Numbered from the stretch's first letter, positions 10,969-23,525 are shown. The stretch: DNA of 64,000 bases from Beroe forskalii (GCA_011033025.1 WFMF01000157.1:124001-188000); one strand, 5' to 3'. Notes: generated from the letters alone by a model not told the origin. Translations and numbers: made by a program.

Positions 10969-11071
10969 ATGGTTCTAAACTACTCGAACAAGCGTAACAT
11001 TAGAGATTACAAGCGTATAGATGACATAGAATTCGAAAAGGCATGGGCACTTCTTGATGTGACTACTTCTG
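10969..11071 (+). CDS. Putative first coding exon of an unrecognised host gene
   Basis: ATG at 10969 opens 34 codons plus one base, ending at G|GTGAGA (donor at 11072). The peptide starts MVLNYSNKRNIRDYKRIDD and continues with IEFEKAWALLDVTTS. It splices in phase 1 across a 234 bp intron to 11306, completing a GAA codon. Composition is typical of real coding sequence, and both donors are consensus. I do not recognise the family. It begins about 265 bp outside element O. The matching phase, the ATG and the good splice sites are the evidence; no homology is claimed. Confidence 0.5.
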
Positions 11072-11305
11072 GTGAGAAATATGATGATTGATTAATTACT
11101 CAAGTACTCTATTTATTTATTCTTTTACAGTATCATTTAATTTCACGGGTCGGTCAATGGTACAAGTACAGACAGAAACAATGTGGTTCTTTAATGACAG
11201 TCGTTTATCAAATTCATAGGCAATTTGTTAGATTACTGTATGCACAATTTATTCACGTATTGTTAATTAAGTACTTAAGTAGATTATAATTTTGACCTAT
11301 TTCAG

Positions 11306-11364
11306 AAACAGAAGAAGTAAAGCAGAAAGAAGAGAACCCTCGACAAAACGACTACTTTGATACT
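11306..11364 (+). CDS. Putative second coding exon of the same gene
   Basis: The acceptor TTTCAG ends at 11305 and the donor ACT|GTAAGT follows 11364. Two bases complete the split codon, then 19 codons read TEEVKQKEENPRQNDYFDT and end in phase 0. No in-phase exon is evident in the next few kb, which are occupied by transposons. The next phase-0 acceptor with clear coding sequence that I found is at 39809. Joining them is inference and would imply a ~28.4 kb intron. Confidence 0.48.
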
Positions 11365-12004
11365 GTAAGTTTTAGTTGCACGACGTGTTTTTATAATTCT
11401 CACATAATTTTGAATAATCCTCTAATTTTCTTTCATGGCTACTGTAATGACAATCCAAAACCTTCCCGTTAGTGGAAAGATCGAAAATATTTTACGCAAT
11501 AATTTAAACCCCCCAACCTCCTCCTCCCCCCCCTTCATAAATGTTTTGCAGTAGTCATGACCACAATAATTTAATTGATTTCAATATAACCTAAAATAAT
11601 ACCTTTTATGATCTATATTACAATTATCATTTTTATAATCCTATATTATTTAAGGGTTTGCTGATGTTTTGCTTATAAATTTCCCGCAATTTCTCCTCGT
11701 GTGTAATTTCAATCTCTACAAATTATGTCCGTGTGTCATTTTGGTCCCCCAAGCAATTTCTCCTCGTACGTAGACCGTTTTCGAGTACTTGGCGGTTGGA
11801 AACTGCGTCATTACCCGAGTTTTAACTTGGTAAATGATGACGTCATGACGCCAACTATTCGTCAGCGGTCTCTCAAATCTCAATATCCGTGTGCTGATTT
11901 TGTTTGCGGCTCTGTTCGAAGCTTTCCGAGCTTTCTCCGCTAAGAATTCTTGTGTTGCCATGGTTACGTGGATGCATGTTCAGATTTATAAATATTTAGC
12001 CAAA
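11365..12004. other. Putative intron or intergenic DNA
   Basis: AT-rich sequence with C-rich tracts near 11512-11532. Short overlapping ORFs on both strands at 11716-11961 resemble no family. Confidence 0.4.
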
Positions 12005-12011
12005 TTACCGC

Positions 12012-12905
12012 CGGGGGGGGGGTTCAGCGGTAAGTGGTATGGACGGCATCACACTTAAGGGCATGGGGGGTGGGTGGGTACTTCGAACTAGCGACCAGAT
12101 AGCGGCAGACGGTAAATGGTATAAATTTTAGGGTAAAATGCAGTAAATCCACTAAATTTGTTACGAAATTTGTGAAAAATTTGTCAAAAATGCCCATTTT
12201 CAGAAATTTTGGATATTGAAACTGGATTTCTCGGCTGCTCCTAGCGCTCTTAAGTAAATTTAATTATGAATCAGGAATCTTAACCTTAAATTGGTGTGAC
12301 GTCATCATGGACTATTACATGCTACAAAAGATGACGTAACCAGCTGATTTCTAATATCGATGATATATGCCAATGATTTGGCACAATTGTTTGAAGAATT
12401 CACGTGACATAAATGTTACTATGGAGATAAGACTTCAAAGTTTCAAGTTGATTAGTACCTAGTTAGTAAAAAAAGTTTTGAGTTCGTAAAAAATGTTGCG
12501 GGTCACATCAATACCTACCCATTGCACCCAGTGCAGTCTAGATAGTTCTAGGTATCTAGATATCTAGGCAGTTGTATTGTAAAATTCTCTTGTGTTTTTA
12601 AAATCTGTAGCAATTTTGGGTATTAAATTGATTGTATCCCTAGAAAGGAATCACTTCGTAAAGAGTAAGTGACTTTATATATTTGATAAGAGTGAGAAAC
12701 TAAGATTATATGAAACAAAGGGTCGCTTTTTGCAACCAATTTGTGGTCCCTGAAACAATTTCTGTAGCTTGTAGGGGTGGGTCTAATTTTCAATTCAGCT
12801 TGACCAGTTACAGGCATGCCGCTATCTGGTGGGTGGGTGGGTGGTTGGGATTCTCGACCAGATAGGGTGATGCCGTCCTCCCACTTACTGCTGAACCCCC
12901 CCCCG
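12012..12905. mobile_element. Non-autonomous DNA transposon C, CGGGGGG TIRs, 7 bp TSD TTACCGC
   Basis: TTACCGC lies at 12005-12011 and 12906-12912. The TIRs read CGGGGGGGGGTTCAGCGGTA on the left and, in reverse complement, CGGGGGGGGTTCAGCAGTAA on the right, and continue through AGTGG and GACGGCATCA. GGTGGGTGGG blocks follow each end. The private word is GACCAGATAG, inverted as CTATCTGG. No transposase. Third member of the architecture shared with A and B. Confidence 0.88.
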
Positions 12906-12983
12906 TTACCGCAAATTATCGCAACGCTTATCAGTTAAAGATTTGTAACTGCTGCACATCGAGCAACCTTGTGTAGCATCGAA

Positions 12984-13844
12984 ATGCGTACAAGTACATC
13001 GCAGTGGGACCCTGAGGAATTAAAGAAGAGCAGTGTGGATCACATCCAGGAGGCACTCCAGGGGCTCGGTGTGGAGAGGACGGGGTAACTCAGCCCCTTC
13101 AAGATCGGCAAGCTGAATAAAGACAGATTATCCACGTTATTGCTTGATACACTCTCTATGCTGGATGACTTGACGTGTAGTGTTGTGGACAGCTCGTACG
13201 CACCCCGTGGTGTGACTGCAGAGCTTCTGGAAGCTCAGAAGAAGATCATCTCGCTCCAGTCAGAGCTGCTGGAGTGCAAGCAGGAGAAGTTGGACTCTGT
13301 CAAGACTGTTGTACAGTCATCAGTGTGCGAGACCGTGAAGGAAGAGATCAAATCCTTCAGTGCAGTTGTCCAGAGTGGTGCAGGAGGCTCACAGAAGCCG
13401 TTGAGCCAGTCGGTGCTGAAGAAAGTCGTTCAGGACGTTGTTAAGACTGAAGATCGCAGCAAGAACGTCATGATTTTCGGACTGTGTGACGAGGCAAATG
13501 AGGACACGAGTGATAAGGTCAGCGAGCTGTTCGATGCGTTGGGGGAGAAACCACGAATTGACGTCTGCAGAGTGGGAAAACATGTTCCCGGTGGCTCACC
13601 GAGACCGGTGAAGGTAGTGACTACATCCTCCACCGTAGCAGATCAGCTGATGCAGAAGGGGAGGAGACTCAGGCATCTGGAAAAGTACAAGAGGGTGTAC
13701 GTAAATCCTGACCGTTCACTGGAGCAGAGGGAGCAACGCAGGGAGCTGGTGAAAGAGGTCAAGCGGCTAACAGACGTTGATAAGGACAAGCGTCATTTCA
13801 TCAGAAATGGGAGGGTGTGCAGTGTTGCCCGGAGTGCAACTTGA
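12984..13844 (+). pseudogene. LINE ORF1-like protein relic with one in-frame stop
   Basis: ATG at 12984 opens a frame (MRTSTSQWDPEELKKSS) interrupted by TAA at 13086-13088. It then continues uninterrupted for about 250 codons to TGA at 13842-13844. After the stop there is a helical, coiled-coil-like stretch (LLEAQKKIISLQSELLECKQ), then KNVMIFGLCDEANEDTS and a basic region with RVYVNPDRSLEQREQRREL. That order (coiled coil, then an RRM-like fold beginning NVMIFG, then a basic tail) is the type I ORF1 protein of jockey/CR1/L2-group retrotransposons, which binds element RNA. No endonuclease or reverse transcriptase follows, so this is a fragment. It starts about 80 bp right of element C. GC content is higher than its surroundings. 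A domesticated RNA-binding gene is an alternative but the stop codon argues against it. Confidence 0.7.
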
Positions 13845-14090
13845 CAGCGGCGCGTATGGGTGATTTTGATAATGTGTTTTGAACTTGATTTTGAATCTTG
13901 GACTATGACAGTATGACATGTGTTTTTGTGTGGACAGCTGAGTAATTTGGCGTTCAAGTGTGCGGACACAAAACTTAATTGTTTTCCCCAATCATTTCAA
14001 CCCTTTCTGGTGTTTTCAAGCAGCGCTTCCACACTTGTTATAAGTATCCTTGATTGGCGTGCAGCATCCAACTTTCGGATCGAAAGTTAC
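13845..14090. other. Unannotated spacer
   Basis: No feature recognised between the ORF1 relic and the hairpin MITE. Confidence 0.4.
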
Positions 14091-15050
14091 TGAGAGGTTT
14101 TGTAACTAGCAAAAATTGCAAACCGCGATATTATGCACCGAGCGCGAAGCGCGAGGGCATAATAACACATTAAGACCGAGGCCGAAGGCCGAGGTTTTAA
14201 TGGAAGGTTTGCAGTTTTTGCGAGTTACAAAACCGAATTATGCAACGACAATACATTTAGGCATATATTTCGTAATTATGTATAATTCAAGCAAGAATAT
14301 GAGAATAATAGAATATGTAGTGTTATTGGCTTGTCTAGTATTTGAGCTATTGTAATAAGAGCAGCTACTGTATCCTTCAGTGTGAAATCTGCGGTCTGTC
14401 ACCCCAGTGTTCATTTTTAACACCTCTCCCTGCTATATAATAAGGTCACGTTTTGAAGAACACTGGGGAAAAATGCCAAAATGGTTTTATTATCAACTGC
14501 AGTTCCACTTTTTTGGCACTGTAGTTACACTTTTTAAAAAGTGGAACTGTTTTAGCGTGCATAATGGGTATAAAGGAGCACTGCAAACCTTCCATTAAAA
14601 CCTCGGCCTTCGGCCTCGGTCTTAATGTGTTATTATGCCCTCGCGCTTCGCGCTCGGTGCATAATATCGCGGTTTGCAATTTTTGCTAGTTACAAAACCT
14701 CTCATTATGCAACGACAATACATTTAGGCATATATTTCGTAATTATGTATAATTCAAGCAAGAATATGAGAATAATAGAATATGTAGTGTTATTGGCTTG
14801 TCTAGTATTTGAGCTATTGTAATAAGAGCAGCTACTGTATCCTTCAGTGTGAAATCTGCGGTCTGTCACCCCAGTGTTCATTTTTAACACCTCTCCCTGC
14901 TATATAATAAGGTCACGTTTTGAAGAACACTGGGGAACAATGCCAAAATGGTTTTATTATCAACTGCAGTTCCACTTTTTTGGCACTGTAGTTACACTTT
15001 TTAAAAAGTGGAACTGTTTTAGCGTGCATAATGGGTATAAAGGAGCACTG
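14091..15050. repeat. Duplicated MITE block: 124 bp perfect inverted repeat plus 347 bp direct repeat
   Basis: Bases 14091-14214 recur as an exact reverse complement at 14581-14704. The 347 bp body at 14237-14583 recurs directly at 14704-15050 with about one mismatch (AAAAATGCC versus AACAATGCC). The near identity indicates a recent event. Overlapping short ORFs in the bodies are duplicates of each other and are not genes. A related fragment (GCAAACC..CCATTAAAAC..TCGGCCTCGG) sits at 7555-7607. Confidence 0.9.
14096..14234. mobile_element. Multi-hairpin MITE with GCGAAGC mini-hairpins
   Basis: Imperfect 29 bp TIRs (GGTTTTGTAACT..GCAAAAA..TGCAAACC) enclose two consecutive hairpins. One stem is TATTATGC..GCATAATA with the tip GAGCGCGAAGCGCGAG. 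The other is ATTAAGACC..GGTTTTAAT with the tip GAGGCCGAAGGCCGAG. Both tips contain an RCGAAGY-like core. Confidence 0.78.
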
Positions 15051-15065
15051 TGTAAACCTCCTTAG

Positions 15066-15936
15066 AAGTTGCATAATAGCATAATGTATATTATATTATG
15101 ACTCCCAAGCCCTTATTTGCTATCATGTACATGGTAGTATTGAAGGGTTACTAACCTGAACCAGGTTAATAACCCTTTATATTGAGTCCCTGAGACGGGC
15201 TATTAGTCCAGATCGACCGAATAACCCCAACGACATTAAGAGTAAATTTTATCAATTGAACAATCTTAATCTTGGCTGCATAATCACATTCGTCGCAACA
15301 GCAATTAGAGCTTCTCAAAATCAGAGGAGTCAAAAATTAGGTGCTCTAAATCAGTCTTAACGAAATCCATGATAGCAAACGGCGATTGAAACACATACTG
15401 TTCATCCGGGCTTACAATTTATTTCCGGTATCACGGTTTGACATGACTTTGTACTTCGAGATGAATCATGAACCACAATTAGAATGTTAAAACTTTCTGC
15501 CAAACAAATTAGCGGTAGACTCTTATAGCGTCATTATCATGCGTATAAACGTATAAGTAGCGAATTCAAAGTACCGACCAAGCTCCCTTATAATTATGTG
15601 ATAGCCCAGGCTAATTCTGATGGAATTTTAAGAATTACCATGATGTTCAGGTGAAGAGGAAAAGGGTATCGCTTCATTAAGTTACCGATTCAACACATGA
15701 AGATGAACGAATTATCTAAACATCTACCTATAATCCGGTGTAATTCATTTTCATTCGGCCTGTAAATTCTGAACTGCATATTTGAGTATTCGATACTTTA
15801 AAAACTAAATGTAATCAGCCCTGTGAATAAGATTACCAATGGCTCTTGCTTCCGGAAGTCTGCAGCTCCTATCGAAAGACCATTATTTTCCATGTTTTAA
15901 CTACGTTTTTAATGAGTGGTTTCGCCATATAATATC
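15066..15936. other. Unannotated AT-rich DNA
   Basis: No gene or repeat recognised. A small inverted GGGTTATTAACC-type patch lies near 15146-15176. Confidence 0.4.
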
Positions 15937-15940
15937 ACTA

Positions 15941-16103
15941 TTAACCTCAGTAGAGATAAGTAACATCTAGTTTTGAACTCGGCTTCGCCTCGTACAAAAC
16001 ACTTCATTATTGAACTCGGCTTCGCCTCGTACAATAATGCATATATATGTCGCTCGCTGGCGCTCGCAACATATATCATGTTACTTACCTCTACTTCGGT
16101 TAA
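15941..16103. mobile_element. Multi-hairpin MITE P, TA-flanked
   Basis: The TIRs are TTAACC(TC/GA)AGTAGAG(A/G)TAAGTAACAT, with TA immediately outside both ends. Inside are three consecutive hairpins. Two share the tip GAACTCGGCTTCGCCTCGTAC, with different complementary stems (GTTTT/AAAAC and CATTATT/AATAATG). The third has the tip GTCGCTCGCTGGCGCTCGCA on an ATATAT stem. This is the same architecture as the 14.1 kb MITE. Confidence 0.75.
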
Positions 16104-16214
16104 TAGTTCTATATTATATTTTATTTAGAAGCCCTCTGCGGTACCCTTCATGGGTTTTCAAACAAACAACCGTGAATGATGAAATGTAATGGGCTCCTGT
16201 ATTTTACTTTACTG

Positions 16215-16483
16215 CTATCTTCCAATGTATTGGGTTAAAGAAACGTGAGTGCCATTTTATCTCTTCATCGTAAGGAAAACCAAAGCTATGCCCAAAATCT
16301 CGTTTGAATTATCCAAAGACGTTCATGAATAAAGAACATGGAATCAGTCCTTTACTCCTTTGGCTTCATGAAATTCAGCAACTTTAAACTCTACAAATTA
16401 ATATTCGCTGAGAAATAACGTTAAATATTCAATTTTCTTTTTTAAAACAACCAATTACCAAACATCATAAAATATACATAATA
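16215..16483. repeat. 269 bp dispersed repeat, copy 1
   Basis: It matches 32679-32947 in the same orientation with a single mismatch (CTCTACAAA versus CTCTTCAAA). It starts CTATCTTCCAATGTATTGGG and ends AATATACATAATA. Copy 1 directly abuts the 29 bp satellite. It has no ORF or terminal inverted repeat and may be a fragment of a longer element. Confidence 0.95.
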
Positions 16484-16499
16484 GGAGAATAGGGTAGCG

Positions 16500-19400
16500 C
16501 GGTGTCACACACTCGTAGTCTAGTGTACTGGTGTCACACACTCGTAGTCTAGTGTACTGGTGTCACACACTCGTAGTCTAGTGTACTGGTGTCACACACT
16601 CGTAGTGTAGTGTACTGGTGTCACACACTTGTAGTGTAGTGTACTGGTGTCACACACTCGTAATCTAGTGTACTGGTGTCACACACTCGTAATCTAGTGT
16701 ACTGGTGTCACACACTCGTAGTGTAGTGTACTGGTGTCACACACTCGTAACTTGTAGTGTACTGGTGTCACACACTTGTAGTCTAGTGTACTGGTGTCAC
16801 ACACTCGTAGTGTAGTGTACTGGTGTCACACACTTGTAGTCTAGTGTACTGGTGTCACACACTCGTAGGGTAGTGTACTGGTGTCACACACTCGTAGTCT
16901 AGTGTACTGGTGTCACACACTTGTAATCTAGTGTACTGGTGTCACACACTCGTAGTGTAGTGTACTGGTGTCACACACTCGTAGTGTAGTGTACTGGTGT
17001 CACACACTCGTAGTCTAGTGTACTGGTGTCACACACTCGTAGTCTAGTGTACTGGTGTCACACACTCGTAATCTAGTGTACTGGTGTCACACACTCGTAG
17101 TCTAGTGTACTGGTGTCACACACTCGTAGTGTAGTGTACTGGTGTCACACACTTGTAGTGTAGTGTACTGGTGTCACACACTTGTAGTCTAGTGAACTGG
17201 TGTCACACACTCGTAATCTAGTGTACTGGTGTCACACACTCGTAATCTAGTGTACTGGTGTCACACACTCGTAATCTAGTGTACTGGTGTCACACACTCG
17301 TAGTGTAGTGTACTGGTGTCACACACTCGTAGTGTAGTGTACTGGTGTCACACACTTGTAGTCTAGTGTACTGGTGTCACACACTCGTAATCTAGTGTAC
17401 TGGTGTCACACACTCGTAGTGTAGTGTACTGGTGTCACACACTCGTAGTGTAGTGTACTGGTGTCACACACTTGTAGTCTAGTGTACTGGTGTCACACAC
17501 TCGTAGTGTAGTGTACTGGTGTCACACACTCGTAGTGTAGTGTACTGGTGTCACACACTCGTAGTGTAGTGTACTGGTGTCACACACTTGTAGTGTACTG
17601 GTGTCACACACTCGTAGTCTAGTGTACTGGTGTCACACACTTGTAGTCTAGTGTACTGGTGTCACACACTCGTAGGGTAGTGTACTGGTGTCACACACTC
17701 GTAGTCTAGTGTACTGGTGTCACACTCGTAGTCTAGTGTACTGGTGTACTGGTGTCACACTCGTAGTGTAGTGTACTGGTGTCACACACTCGTAGTGTAG
17801 TGTACTGGTGTCACACACTCGTAGTGTAGTGTACTGGTGTCACACACTCGTAGTCTAGTGAACTGGTGTCACACACTCGTAGTGTAGTGTACTGGTGTCA
17901 CACACTTGTAGTGTAGTGTACTGGTGTCACACACTTGTAGTCTAGTGTACTGGTGTCACACACTTGTAGTCTAGTGAACTGGTGTCACACACTCGTAGTG
18001 TAGTGTACTGGTGTCACACACTCGTAGTGTAGTGTACTGGTGTCACACACTCGTAGTGTAGTGTACTGGTGTCACACACTTGTAGTGTAGTGTACTGGTG
18101 TCACACACTCGTAATCTAGTGTACTGGTGTCACACACTCGTAGTGTAGTGTACTGGTGTCACACACTCGTAGTCTAGTGTACTGGTGTCACACACTCGTA
18201 GTGTAGTGTACTGGTGTCACACACTCGTAATCTAGTGTACTGGTGTCACACACTCGTAGTGTAGTGTACTGGTGTCACACACTCGTAGTGTAGTGTACTG
18301 GTGTCACACACTCGTAGTGTAGTGTACTGGTGTCACACACTCGTAGTGTAGTGTACTGGTGTCACACACTCGTAGTGTAGTGTACTGGTGTCACACACTC
18401 GTAGTCTAGTGAACTGGTGTCACACACTTGTAGTGTAGTGTACTGGTGTCACACACTCGTAATCTAGTGTACTGGTGTCACACACTCGTAATCTAGTGTA
18501 CTGGTGTCACACACTCGTAGTGTAGTGTACTGGTGTCACACACTTGTAGTCTAGTGTACTGGTGTCACACACTCGTAATCTAGTGTACTGGTGTCACACA
18601 CTCGTAGTGTAGTGTACTGGTGTCACACACTCGTAGTGTAGTGTACTCAGTACTGGTGTCACACACTCGTAGTGTAGTGTACTGGTGTCACACACTTGTA
18701 GTCTAGTGTACTGGTGTCACACACTCGTAGTCTAGTGTACTGGTGTCACACACTTGTAGTCTAGTGTACTGGTGTCACACACTCGTAACTTGTAGTGTAC
18801 TGGTGTCACACACTTGTAGTGTAGTGTACTGGTGTCACACACTTGTAGTGTAGTGTACTGGTGTCACACACTCGTAGTCTAGTGTACTGGTGTCACACAC
18901 TCGTAATCTAGTGTACTGGTGTCACACACTCGTAGTGTAGTGTACTGGTGTCACACACTCGTAGTCTAGTGAACTGGTGTCACACACTCGTAGTGTAGTG
19001 TACTGGTGTCACACACTTGTAGTGTAGTGTACTGGTGTCACACACTTGTAGTCTAGTGTACTGGTGTCACACACTTGTAGTCTAGTGAACTGGTGTCACA
19101 CACTCGTAGTGTAGTGTACTGGTGTCACACACTCGTAGTGTAGTGTACTGGTGTCACACACTCGTAGTGTAGTGTACTGGTGTCACACACTTGTAGTGTA
19201 GTGTACTGGTGTCACACACTCGTAATCTAATGTACTGGTGTCACACACTCGTAGTGTAGTGTACTGGTGTCACACACTCGTAGTCTAGTGTACTGGTGTC
19301 ACACACTCGTAGTGTAGTGTACTGGTGTCACACACTCGTAATCTAGTGTACTGGTGTCACACACTCGTAGTGTAGTGTTTTGGTGTCACACGACACACAC

Positions 19401-22400
19401 TCGTAGTGTAGTGTACTGGTGTCACACACTCGTAGTGTAGTGTACTGGTGTCACACACTCGTAGTCTAGTGAACTGGTGTCACACACTTGTAGTGTAGTG
19501 TACTGGTGTCACACACTCGTAATCTAGTGTACTGGTGTCACACACTCGTAATCTAGTGTACTGGTGTCACACACTCGTAGTGTAGTGTACTGGTGTCACA
19601 CACTTGTAGTCTAGTGTACTGGTGTCACACACTCGTAATCTAGTGTACTGGTGTCACACACTCGTAGTGTAGTGTACTGGTGTCACACACTCGTAGTGTA
19701 GTGTACTGGTGTCACACACTCGTAGTGTAGTGTACTGGTGTCACACACTCGTAGTGTAGTGTACTGGTGTCACACACTCGTAGTCTAGTGTACTGGTGTC
19801 ACACACTCGTAACTTGTAGTGTACTGGTGTCACACACTTGTAGTGTAGTGTACTGGTGTCACACACTCGTAGTCTAGTGAACTGGTGTCACACACTCGTA
19901 GTGTAGTGTACTGGTGTCACACACTTGTAGTCTAGTGTACTGGTGTCACACACTCGTAGTGTAGTGTACTGGTGTCACACACTCGTAGTGTAGTGTACTG
20001 GTGTCACACACTCGTAGTGTAGTGTACTGGTGTCACACACTTGTAGTCTAGTGTACTGGTGTCACACACTCGTAGTCTAGTGTACTGGTGTCACACACTT
20101 GTAGTCTAGTGTACTGGTGTCACACACTCGTAACTTGTAGTGTACTGGTGTCACACACTTGTAGTGTAGTGTACTGGTGTCACACACTTGTAGTGTAGTG
20201 TACTGGTGTCACACACTCGTAGTCTAGTGTACTGGTGTCACACACTCGTAATCTAGTGTCCTGGTGTCACACACTCGTAGTGTAGTGTACTGGTGTCACA
20301 CACTCGTAGTCTAGTGAACTGGTGTCACACACTCGTAGTGTAGTGTACTGGTGTCACACACTTGTAGTGTAGTGTACTGGTGTCACACACTTGTAGTCTA
20401 GTGTACTGGTGTCACACACTTGTAGTCTAGTGAACTGGTGTCACACACTCGTAGTGTAGTGTACTGGTGTCACACACTCGTAGTGTAGTGTACTGGTGTC
20501 ACACACTCGTAGTCTAGTGTACTGGTGTCACACACTCGTAGTGTAGTGTACTGGTGTCACACACTCGTAATCTAGTGTACTGGTGTCACACACTCAGTGT
20601 AGTGTACTGGTGTCACACACTCGTAGTGTAGTGTACTGGTGTCACACACTTGTAGTGTAGTGTACTGGTGTCACACACTTGTAGTCTAGTGTACTGGTGT
20701 CACACACTCGTAGTGTAGTGTACTGGTGTCACACACTCGTAGTGTAGTGTACTGGTGTCACACACTCGTAGTGTAGTGTACTGGTGTCACACACTCGTAG
20801 TCTAGTGTACTGGTGTCACACACTCGTAGTGTAGTGTACTGGTGTCACACACTTGTAGTCTAGTGTACTGGTGTCACACACTTGTAGTCTAGTGTACTGG
20901 TGTCACACACTCGTAGTGTAGTGTACTGGTGTCACACACTCGTAGTGTAGTGTACTGGTGTCACACACTCGTAGTGTAGTGTACTGGTGTCACACACTCG
21001 TAGTCTAGTGTAGTGTACTGGTGTCACACACTCGTAGTGTAGTGTACTGGTGTCACACACTCGTAGTCTAGTGTACTGGTGTCACACTGGTGTCACACAC
21101 TCGTAGTGTAGTGTACTGGTGTCACACACTCGTAGTGTAGTGTACTGGTGTCACACACTCGTAGTCTAGTGTACTGGTGTCACACACTCGTAATCTAGTG
21201 TACTGGTGTCACACACTCGTAGTGTAGTGTACTGGTGTCACACACTTGTAGTCTAGTGTACTGGTGTCACACACTCGTAGTGTAGTGTACTGGTGTCACA
21301 CACTTGTAGTCTAGTGAACTGGTGTCACACACTCGTAATCTAGTGTACTGGTGTCACACACTCGTAGTGTAGTGTACTGGTGTCACACACTCGTAGTGTA
21401 GTGTACTGGTGTCACACACTTGTAGTCTAGTGTACTGGTGTCACACACTCGTAGTGTAGTGTACTGGTGTCACACACTTGTAGTCTAGTGTACTGGTGTC
21501 ACACACTCGTAATCTAGTGTACTGGTGTCACACACTCGTAGTGTAGTGTACTGGTGTCACACACTTGTAGTCTAGTGTACTGGTGTCACACACTCGTAGT
21601 GTAGTGTACTGGTGTCACACACTCGTAGTGTAGTGTACTGGTGTCACACACTCGTAGTCTAGTGAACTGGTGTCACACACTCGTAGTGTAGTGTACTGGT
21701 GTCACACACTTGTAGTGTAGTGTACTGGTGTCACACACTTGTAGTCTAGTGAACTGGTGTCACACACTCGTAGTGTAGTGTACTGGTGTCACACACTCGT
21801 AGTGTAGTGTACTGGTGTCACACACTCGTAGTGTAGTGTACTGGTGTCACACACTTGTAGTGTAGTGTACTGGTGTCACACACTCGTAATCTAGTGTACT
21901 GGTGTCACACACTCGTAGTGTAGTGTACTGGTGTCACACACTCGTAGTCTAGTGTACTGGTGTCACACACTCGTAGTGTAGTGTACTGGTGTCACACACT
22001 CGTAATCTAGTGTACTGGTGTCACACACTCGTAGTGTAGTGTACTGGTGTCACACACTCGTAGTGTAGTGTACTGGTGTCACACACTTGTAGTGTAGTGT
22101 ACTGGTGTCACACACTTGTAGTCTAGTGCACTGGTGTCACACACTCGTAGTGTAGTGTACTGGTGTCACACACTCGTAGTGTAGTGTACTGGTGTCACAC
22201 ACTCGTAGTGTAGTGTACTGGTGTCACACACTCGTAGTCTAGTGTACTGGTGTCACACACTCGTAGTGTAGTGTACTGGTGTCACACACTCGTAGTCTAG
22301 TGTACTGGTGTCACACACTCGTAGTGTAGTGTACTGGTGTCACACACTCGTAATCTAGTGTACTGGTGTCACACACTCGTAGTGTAGTGTACTGGTGTCA

Positions 22401-23525
22401 CACACTCGTAGTGTAGTGTACTGGTGTCACACACTCGTAGTGTAGTGTACTGGTGTCACACACTTGTAGTCTAGTGAACTGGTGTCACACACTCGTAGTG
22501 TAGTGTACTGGTGTCACACACTTGTAGTCTAGTGTACTGGTGTCACACACTCGTAATCTAGTGTACTGGTGTCACACACTCGTAGTGTAGTGTACTGGTG
22601 TCACACACTCGTAGTGTAGTGTACTGGTGTCACACACTCGTAGTCTAGTGTACTGGTGTCACACACTCGTAGTGTAGTGTACTGGTGTCACACACTCGTA
22701 GTGTAGTGTACTGGTGTCACACACTCGTAGTGTAGTGTACTGGTGTCACACACTCGTAGTGTAGTGTACTGGTGTCACACACTTGTAGTCTAGTGAACTG
22801 GTGTCACACACTCGTAGTGTAGTGTACTGGTGTCACACACTTGTAGTCTAGTGTACTGGTGTCACACACTCGTAATCTAGTGTACTGGTGTCACACACTC
22901 GTAGTGTAGTGTACTGGTGTCACACACTTGTAGTCTAGTGTACTGGTGTCACACACTTGTAGTCTAGTGAACTGGTGTCACACACTCGTAATCTAGTGTA
23001 CTGGTGTCACTGGTGTGTATACTGGTGTCACACACTCGTAGTGTAGTGTACTGGTGTCACACACTTGTAGTCTAGTGTACTGGTGTCACACACTCGTAGT
23101 GTAGTGTACTGGTGTCACACACTTGTAGTCTAGTGTACTGGTGTCACACACTCGTAATCTAGTGTACTGGTGTCACACACTCGTAGTGTAGTGTACTGGT
23201 GTCACACACTTGTAGTCTAGTGTACTGGTGTCACACACTCGTAATCTAGTGTACTGGTGTCACACACTCGTAGTGTAGTGTACTGGTGTCACACACTCGT
23301 AGTCTAGTGTAATGGTGTCACACACTTGTAGTGTAGTGTACTGGTGTCACACACTTGTAGTCTAGTGTACTGGTGTCACACACTTGTAGTCTAGTGTACT
23401 GGTGTCACACACTTGTAGTCTAGTGTACTGGTGTCACACACGCGTAGTCTAGTATACTGGTGTCACACACTTGTAGTCTAGTCTACTGGTGTCACACACT
23501 TGTAGTCTAGTTTACTGGTGCCAGA
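16500..23525. repeat. 29 bp satellite array, about 240 copies
   Basis: The consensus is GTGTACTGGTGTCACACACT followed by (C/T)(G)TA(G/A)T(G/C)TA, period 29 bp. Variation is almost entirely confined to a few positions (C/T, G/A, G/C and GTGTA versus GTGAA), giving a small alphabet of monomer types. Rare indel monomers (CGTAACTTGTAGTG at about 16745, 18785, 19805 and 20130) mark duplicated blocks. No ORF is carried. The homogeneity implies ongoing amplification or conversion. Confidence 0.97.

Noticed and set aside
11430..11540. A further G/C-run transposon terminus at AACCCCCC and CCCCCCCC near 11505-11532
   Set aside because: No matching inverted end or target duplication could be found.
13086..13088. 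Reading the ORF1-like frame as an intact gene from its later TTG
   Set aside because: The frame continues upstream through TAA to a good ATG at 12984, so the TTG is only the first codon after a disabling stop.
16500..23525. CRISPR-like array, because the repeat is 29 bp
   Set aside because: There are no unique spacers; units are contiguous head to tail, and the genome is eukaryotic. It is a satellite.
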